9,231 bases of DNA. Source: Candidatus Limnocylindria bacterium (GTDB taxonomy: Bacteria > Chloroflexota > Limnocylindria > QHBO01). The number at the start of each line of letters is the position of its first letter. Position 1 is the first letter of the stretch. Location: positions 1-9,231 of the forward strand of contig JASLBU010000022.1 in the NCBI GenBank assembly GCA_030146365.1. Reading direction: 5' to 3'. The translations under genes and the position numbers were made by a program. Below are positions 5,692 through 9,231 of this stretch, piece after piece. Below the pieces are notes generated by a model that saw nothing but the letters and a program-made list of their open reading frames with translations, was not told where the DNA came from and did no database searches.

Positions 5692-7146
5692 TCAGCGCAG
5701 GATGCCGCGCAGCGCCGATCGGGCGGCGTGCATGCCGCACAGCCCGTGGACGCCGCCGCCAGGCGGCGTCGAGGCGGAGCAGATGAAGATGGCCGGGTCC
5801 GGCGTGGAGTACGGATCCGGGCGGACCGCCGGACGCGTGAAGAACTGCGTCCAGTTCTGCAGCCCGCCGTTGATGTCGCCCCCCACGTAGTTGGCGTTGT
5901 ACGCCTCGAGGTCCGCCGGGCCAAGGACGTGCTGCGCCACGATCCGGTCACGCACCCCCGGTGCGAAGCGCTCCAGCTGCCCGAGAATCCGCTCGGTGGC
6001 ATCCCCGGGCCAGCCGTTCGGGACGTGGCAGTACGCCCACACGACGTGACGGCCCGCCGGAGCCCTGGAGGGATCGAACTGGGACGGCTGCGAGACGAGC
6101 ACGAACGGGCGCGGATGGACGCGGCCGCGTGATACCGCCCGTGCCGACGCCGCCACATCCGCGTACGTGCCACCCAGATGAACGGTGCCGGCATCCGCCA
6201 GCGCCGGGATGCGCCACGGGATCGGTCCGTCGAGTACCAGGTCCAGCTTGAATGCCCCGGGGCCGTACCGGTATCGGCGCAGCTGGGCTGCGTAGGCGCC
6301 GCCGAGCCGCCGCCCGGCCACCGCGAGCACCTGGCGGGGGGTGAGGTCGAGCAGCGCCGCCCGATGCGCCCCGAGCTCCGCCAGATCTCTCACCGTCACG
6401 CCGGTCGTGATCCGGCCGCCGGCGTCGCGCAGCACGGACGCCAGCGCCTCGGCGATTCGCTGCGCGCCGCCCCGAGGGATGGGCCAGCCGACCGCGTGCG
6501 CGCTGGCGAGCAGCGCCAGCCCGAGTCCCGCGGTCATCGGCGAGGTGAGCGGCAGGAACGAGTGCGCGCCGCACCCGGCCAACAGCGCCCGAGCAGGCGC
6601 CGAGCGGAACGCGCGAGCGGCGGCCCCCATCGGCAGCAGCGCGGGGAGACCGAAGCGGCCGAGCGCCACCGGATGGCGGACGGCACGCACCGGAAGCGGG
6701 CCGAGCGTCTCACGCACGATCAGGTCCCAGTCGGCCGAGACGGGACGCATCCAGCGCGCATAGCGCCGCGCGTCATCCGCATCCTCGAAGGTGGCGACCG
6801 TCTCGTCGATGTCACGCCGAACGAGCGCCGCGCGGCCGTCGTCCAACGGGTGACCGAGCTGAATCGGCGGCTCGATCCAGTCCAGCCCGTGGTTGCCGAG
6901 GTCCAGCTCGCGAAACAGCGGAGATGCACGCCCGAGCGGATGGATCGCGCTGCAGACGTCGTGGCGGACGCCCGGAAGGGTCAGCTCGGCGGTTCGGCAG
7001 CCGCCGCCGACCGTGTCGCGCGCCTCGACGAGGTCCACGCTCCGCCCGGCCCGCGCCAGGACGATCGCCGCGGCGAGGCCATTTGGCCCGCCGCCGACCA
7101 CGACGGCGTCGGCGGCGTGAGAGCCGCCCGTCCCGACACCCGTCAG
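5692..7146 (-). CDS. Phytoene-dehydrogenase-like FAD-dependent oxidoreductase (COG1233 type)
   Basis: A 484-residue flavoprotein if translation starts at the CTG at 7146. DAVVVGGGPNGLAAA (13-27) is the FAD-binding beta-alpha-beta motif, DLVEARDTVGGGCRT (38-52) holds the ribose-binding Glu41 and the GG motif, and WPIPRGGAQRIAEAL (221-235) and GRITTGVTV (244-252) match the substrate-domain junction of the phytoene desaturase superfamily. YNANYVGGDINGG (417-429) and STPPGGGVHGLCGMHAA (459-475) form the C-terminal FAD contact. This subgroup resembles PYROXD2-like proteins more than true carotenoid desaturases, and no crtB, crtE or other carotenoid gene is nearby, so the substrate is unknown. No ATG exists in frame near the fold, and the GTG at 7101 would cut into the first beta strand. 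The CTG overlaps the stop of the preceding gene as CTGA, the same 4-nt geometry used elsewhere in the window. Confidence 0.9.
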   Translation of the reverse strand: MTGVGTGGSHAADAVVVGGGPNGLAAAIVLARAGRSVDLVEARDTVGGGCRTAELTLPGVRHDVCSAIHPLGRASPLFRELDLGNHGLDWIEPPIQLGHPLDDGRAALVRRDIDETVATFEDADDARRYARWMRPVSADWDLIVRETLGPLPVRAVRHPVALGRFGLPALLPMGAAARAFRSAPARALLAGCGAHSFLPLTSPMTAGLGLALLASAHAVGWPIPRGGAQRIAEALASVLRDAGGRITTGVTVRDLAELGAHRAALLDLTPRQVLAVAGRRLGGAYAAQLRRYRYGPGAFKLDLVLDGPIPWRIPALADAGTVHLGGTYADVAASARAVSRGRVHPRPFVLVSQPSQFDPSRAPAGRHVVWAYCHVPNGWPGDATERILGQLERFAPGVRDRIVAQHVLGPADLEAYNANYVGGDINGGLQNWTQFFTRPAVRPDPYSTPDPAIFICSASTPPGGGVHGLCGMHAARSALRGILR

Positions 7147-7625
7147 AACGGCTTCACCACCATCAGCCAGAGGATCGCCAGCAGCCCCACGCCGCCGATT
7201 CCCGCCAGAAGGAGTGGTCGGCTCGAGGAGGCGAGGGCATCGAGCTCTGCGGCCCCGACCGGCGCGGCGCCGTCCGCCGCGGCCGGCTGAGCCTCCGCAC
7301 CGGTTGCGGCTCGGATGCGTCCGTAGAAGGGAGTGGCCATGGCGTACATCGCGGCCATGACCACGACCAGGATGGCGATCGCCGCCCAGATCCACGCGCG
7401 ACCCCAGTGGTCGCCGGCGAAGCCGGCCCAGACTCCGCCGACGAGCAGGAGCAGCAGGCCGACGTACACCGCACCGATCGACATCTGGGACAGGGTGAGG
7501 AGCGCACTGACCTCCTCCCGCGGGCGCCGGCCGCGAAGGCGCAGGGCGACCGCGATCGAGACGCCATGCGCGAGGGCGAAGAGGAAGGCGCCGACGACGT
7601 GGAGGAGGACGATGTAGGCGTACAT
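7143..7625 (-). CDS. Four-helix integral membrane protein, DUF2269-like
   Basis: A 160-residue protein with four predicted membrane segments at about residues 3-27, 50-70, 77-99 and 137-157. A conserved-looking start, LLHVVGAFLFALAHGVSIAVALRLR, contains two His residues in the first helix (H9, H20). Between helices 3 and 4 is an Ala/Glu-rich linker (about 105-135). The pattern resembles DUF2269-type membrane proteins, though I cannot test this. The two helix-1 histidines could bind haem or another cofactor, but that is speculation. It is a small inner-membrane protein joined by a 4-nt overlap to the FAD oxidoreductase downstream, so the two may act together, for instance by anchoring the flavoprotein or taking electrons from it. 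The ATG at 7625 has TAGGCT 6 nt upstream and no Shine-Dalgarno sequence. Confidence 0.85.
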   Translation of the reverse strand: MYAYIVLLHVVGAFLFALAHGVSIAVALRLRGRRPREEVSALLTLSQMSIGAVYVGLLLLLVGGVWAGFAGDHWGRAWIWAAIAILVVVMAAMYAMATPFYGRIRAATGAEAQPAAADGAAPVGAAELDALASSSRPLLLAGIGGVGLLAILWLMVVKPF

Positions 7626-7631
7626 GTCGCG

Positions 7632-7637
7632 AGCCTA
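7632..7637 (-). promoter_or_regulatory. Putative leaderless -10 box TAGGCT for the membrane protein-oxidoreductase pair
   Basis: On the minus strand TAGGCT is followed by CGCGAC and then the ATG at 7625, a 6-nt spacing. It lies in the 33-bp gap after the DDN-family gene. It shares the TANNNTCG form of the other four boxes in the window. No -35 element is visible at the expected distance. Confidence 0.5.
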
Positions 7638-7658
7638 CGCCGCCGGCACCGGATGCGG

Positions 7659-8033
7659 CTAGTCCTCCGGGAACGTGACCTCGACGAGCGGGGCCGACGC
7701 GACCATCACGCCGAGATCCATCCGCCACCTTGCGGCGATCGACCGGAGCAGGCGCTCGCGCTCCGCCCGATCGGTGACGACCCGTCCGACCGCCGGAAGG
7801 TCCGCCACCACCCCTCGCTTGAGGTGAAACGTGAACCCGGGGTTCGCCTTCAGGTTGGCGACCCACGCCCGCGGGACGCCGGGGCGGCCGCTGATGAGAA
7901 TCCGGCCGTCCACGTTGTGATAGACGAGCTCGATGCGGCGGGGCTGGCCGGACCGACGGCCGATGGTGGTGATGTCCATCACCTGTCCCTCGTCCAGGGC
8001 GGCCCGCACGTCGTCGCTGAGCAAGGCCGTCAT
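7659..8033 (-). CDS. Nitroreductase/quinone reductase family protein (DDN-like, deazaflavin-dependent)
   Basis: A 124-residue split-barrel protein of the family that includes mycobacterial Ddn (F420H2-dependent nitro/quinone reductase). The signature ITTIGRRSGQPRRIEL (21-36) is followed by GRILISGRPGVPRAWVANLKANP (43-65) and FHLKRG (69-74), the usual order for strands and the phosphate-contacting Lys/Arg region of F420-binding members. Members bind F420 or sometimes FMN; which one applies here cannot be seen. It is shorter at the N terminus than Ddn and lacks an obvious membrane-attaching helix, so it is probably soluble. The ATG at 8033 overlaps the protease stop as ATGA, with GGTGGA 3 nt upstream, so the gene is expected to be translated with the protease. 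The last codons (FPED) are typical of an intact end. Confidence 0.9.
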   Translation of the reverse strand: MTALLSDDVRAALDEGQVMDITTIGRRSGQPRRIELVYHNVDGRILISGRPGVPRAWVANLKANPGFTFHLKRGVVADLPAVGRVVTDRAERERLLRSIAARWRMDLGVMVASAPLVEVTFPED

Positions 8034-8902
8034 GCTTCCACCGTCACCGTCATCTCGTCGGCCCCTCGGACGACGGTGAGCTCCAGCGGCCCGCTGCCGC
8101 CCAGGGCCTCGAACAGGTCGTCGGCCGTGGGGGTGGGCCGCCCGCCGGCCGCGACGATGAGGTCGCCCTCGGCGATGCCCGCGCTTGCGGCCGGGGATGC
8201 GTCCTCGACCTCCCGCACGAGCAGTCCGTCTCTCTCGGGGAGTCCGACCGCCCTCCGCAGCCGCCGGGCCACATGGGACGGCGCGAGCCCGACGCCCAGC
8301 CTGCGCCGCTGCGGCGACTCGCCGCGGGAGAGCGTCGCGATCCGGTCACGCAGTGCCGTGTCGGCGGCGATCGCCTGGTAGAACCCGTGGCCGATGCGGT
8401 TCGTGTTGATCCCGAGCAGCCGGCCTTCCAGATCGACGATCGGCCCGCCCGAGCTGCCGGGCATGAGCGGCGCCGTGTGCTCGATTGCGCCGGCCACGCG
8501 CCGGCCGCGCGGGCCGCGGAACGCCCGGTCCGTGCCCGAGACGAAGCCGAACGTCACGCGCGGACCGTGCCCGTTCGGGTTTCCGAGAGCGATGACCGGA
8601 GCCCCGATCCCAGGGGCATCGGCGCCCGGCTCGAGGGCAGTTGCGCCGGCCGTGTCGACCTCGAGGACCGCCAGGTCGCCGTCCGCGTCGACGCCGAGCG
8701 GCTTGGCATCGGCGGATCGGCCGTCCGAGAAGGTGATGGTGACTTCGTCACCGTGAAGGTTGTGCGCGTTGGTGAGGACGCGGTTCTCGCCGATCACGAC
8801 GCCGGATCCGCCGCGCCAGCGGTTGCCCATGCCGACCACCGATGGTCCGATGCGGTCCGCGATCTCGCCGATCTCTCGGCCCAGGTCTGCCAGTGTTGTC
8901 AT
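8030..8902 (-). CDS. HtrA/DegP-like trypsin-type serine protease with one PDZ domain, no signal peptide
   Basis: From the ATG at 8902 the product has 290 residues. The chymotrypsin-fold domain (about 15-190) contains the catalytic triad His47 (VLTNAH, 42-47), Asp76 (DADGDLAVLEV, 72-82) and Ser151 (MPGSSGGPIVD, 147-157). GSGVVIGEN (32-40) is the usual HtrA strand before the His. A PDZ domain follows (about 200-290), with GLLVREVEDASPAASAGI and GDLIVAAGGRP as its peptide-binding and core segments. HtrA proteins normally act in the periplasm or outside the membrane, yet here the N terminus is MTTLADLGREIGEIADRIG, with no signal peptide or membrane anchor, so the protein is predicted to stay in the cytosol. 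An in-frame TTG at 8944 would add 14 residues with His clusters but no export signal. It forms an operon with the DDN-like gene and is transcribed away from the HxlR gene. Confidence 0.92.
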   Translation of the reverse strand: MTTLADLGREIGEIADRIGPSVVGMGNRWRGGSGVVIGENRVLTNAHNLHGDEVTITFSDGRSADAKPLGVDADGDLAVLEVDTAGATALEPGADAPGIGAPVIALGNPNGHGPRVTFGFVSGTDRAFRGPRGRRVAGAIEHTAPLMPGSSGGPIVDLEGRLLGINTNRIGHGFYQAIAADTALRDRIATLSRGESPQRRRLGVGLAPSHVARRLRRAVGLPERDGLLVREVEDASPAASAGIAEGDLIVAAGGRPTPTADDLFEALGGSGPLELTVVRGADEMTVTVEA

Positions 8903-8933
8903 GTGGATGTGTGGATGCCTCGCGTGGTAAGAT

Positions 8934-8956
8934 GTGACTTGCAATGAGCAAGTTAC
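8934..8956. promoter_or_regulatory. Imperfect dyad, candidate HxlR-family operator
   Basis: GTGACTTGC (8934-8942) and GCAAGTTAC (8948-8956) are inverted copies with one mismatch (8936/8954) around the 5-nt spacer AATGA. The innermost six bases of each arm pair perfectly. The dyad sits between the divergent protease and HxlR genes, and its right arm overlaps the -10 box TAACTT of the protease promoter. HxlR proteins bind as dimers to dyads of this size, often next to their own gene. The assignment to this regulator is inference. Confidence 0.55.
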
Positions 8957-8977
8957 TCCTCACGCCGCGGCTGTCAA
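8950..8977 (-). promoter_or_regulatory. Sigma70-type promoter for the protease operon
   Basis: On the minus strand a perfect TTGACA (8977-8972) is separated by 16 nt from TAACTT (8955-8950). Transcription would begin near 8943, leaving a leader of about 40 nt before the ATG at 8902. It is the only TTGACA-type -35 with a properly spaced TANNNT that I found in the gene-start regions. The -10 lies inside the 8934-8956 dyad, so a bound regulator would block it. Confidence 0.55.
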
Positions 8978-8988
8978 GCCGGATACCG

Positions 8989-8994
8989 TACGAT
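8989..8994 (+). promoter_or_regulatory. Putative leaderless -10 box TACGAT for the HxlR gene
   Basis: TACGAT ends 6 nt before the ATG at 9001 and is followed by CG, as in the other four boxes (TANNNTCG). It faces away from, and lies only 11 bp beyond, the TTGACA of the protease promoter, so the two promoters share the same polymerase footprint. Confidence 0.5.
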
Positions 8995-9000
8995 CGATTC

Positions 9001-9231
9001 ATGCCTGTTCCGCAGACGCCGCTGGCCGCCGCGCTCGAACGAGTCGGCGATCGATGGAGCCTGCTGCTCATCGAGTCGCTCCTGGAGGGTCCACGGCGGT
9101 TCGGCGAGCTGTCGGAGGCGGTGGCCGGGATCGCGCCGAACATCCTGTCGGAGCGTCTGAAGCGCCTGGAGGGCGAACGCATCGTCCGCGCCACCCGCTA
9201 CTCGGAGCGGCCGCCGCGCTTCACCTACTCC
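9001..9231 (+). CDS. HxlR-family winged-helix transcription regulator, 3' part missing
   Basis: The first 77 residues of an HxlR (PF01638-type) regulator; the gene continues past the right edge. Typical segments are LAAALERVGDRWSLLLIESLLEGPRRFGEL (8-37), the turn and recognition helix GIAPNILSERLKRLEGERI (43-61), and the wing TRYSERPPRFTYS (65-77). HxlR proteins often sense electrophiles or oxidants through a Cys near the N terminus; here that place reads VPQTPL, and no Cys occurs in the visible part. The ATG at 9001 is preferred because TACGAT lies 6 nt upstream. An in-frame ATG at 8944 would add 19 residues, but it sits inside the dyad and would precede the usual N terminus of the family. 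It diverges from the protease-DDN operon, which is its most likely target besides itself. Confidence 0.92.
   Translation, partial: MPVPQTPLAAALERVGDRWSLLLIESLLEGPRRFGELSEAVAGIAPNILSERLKRLEGERIVRATRYSERPPRFTYS

Noticed and set aside
4453..6132. Very long plus-strand open frame (559 codons) opposite panC, the DUF2520 gene and the FAD oxidoreductase gene
   Set aside because: Its product is Arg/Gly/Pro-rich with no recognisable domain, and it lies opposite three genes with complete family signatures. It is a GC-skew shadow. The same holds for the long frames at 6924-8381 (+), 3367-4452 (+) and 1581-2693 (-).
5692..7146. Carotenoid biosynthesis (crtI) reading of the FAD oxidoreductase
   Set aside because: Superfamily membership alone does not show phytoene desaturase activity, and no other carotenoid gene is present in the window.
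7147..7866. Upstream extension of the FAD oxidoreductase frame to 7866
   Set aside because: It would run through the membrane-protein gene and the end of the DDN-like gene in another frame, with low-complexity Arg/Gly-rich product and no domain, so it is not part of the protein.
8903..8917. Two copies of GTGGATG in tandem
   Set aside because: Only two short copies in the leader of the protease; too little to call a regulatory repeat.
8903..8944. TTG at 8944 as the protease start
   Set aside because: It would add 14 His-rich residues with no counterpart in the family, lies inside the dyad and at the likely transcription start, and its TANNNT spacing is 5 nt instead of the 6-7 nt of the other starts. 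It is not fully excluded.
8928..8946. TAAGAT plus ATG at 8944 as a second start for the HxlR gene
   Set aside because: The ATG is in frame, but the spacing is 10 nt, it lies in the dyad loop, and the added 19 residues precede the normal family start. ATG 9001 fits better.

Overview
The window is a gene-dense, clearly high-GC stretch of bacterial chromosome (G+C judged by eye, not computed). It holds ten complete genes and two genes cut by the window edges. A DDN-type deazaflavin (F420) protein, a DUF2520-panC arrangement, TANNNT-type leaderless starts and very GC-rich third codon positions all fit an Actinomycetota or high-GC Chloroflexota genome. The sequence alone does not decide between these. 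I see no rRNA, tRNA, CRISPR array, insertion sequence, integrase or phage gene, so this looks like ordinary chromosome rather than an island.

Layout. At the left edge (1-641, minus) is the N-terminal part of a class III nucleotide cyclase that carries a small DUF6582-like domain in front. Diverging from it, a plus-strand block runs from 832 to 3294: an alpha/beta hydrolase, a sirtuin overlapping it by 4 nt, and a P1-family (DmpA/NylC-type) Ntn peptidase with its own putative promoter. This block meets a long minus-strand block head-on at 3294/3295 with no spare base. Read in the direction of transcription, the minus block is: an HtrA-like serine protease (8902-8030) overlapping a DDN-family flavin/F420 oxidoreductase (8033-7659); a four-helix membrane protein (7625-7143) overlapping a phytoene-dehydrogenase-like FAD oxidoreductase (7146-5692); and a pantothenate cassette of a Rossmann/DUF2520 protein (5670-4996), panC (4999-4196) and panB (4179-3295). 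Diverging from the protease at the right edge is the start of an HxlR-family regulator (9001 onward).

How the genes work together. PanB makes ketopantoate from 2-oxoisovalerate, and PanC condenses pantoate with beta-alanine. The DUF2520 protein that leads the operon is a good candidate for the missing ketopantoate reductase step, because no panE is visible here. The HxlR gene and the protease operon share a 98-bp control region holding a consensus-like promoter and a dyad that overlaps its -10 box. This suggests, without proving, that HxlR controls the protease-oxidoreductase pair.

The clearest genome-wide style signal is regulatory. Five gene starts have the pattern TANNNTCG ending 4-5 nt before an ATG, as expected of leaderless promoters. 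One of these -10 boxes uses the stop codon of the preceding sirtuin gene. The other downstream genes are joined by 4-nt stop/start overlaps (ATGA, GTGA, and one probable CTGA) or, for panB, by a 16-nt gap with a Shine-Dalgarno sequence. I do not see a clearly new multi-gene system such as a defence island; the interest lies in the control signals, one fusion protein and one unassigned enzyme.
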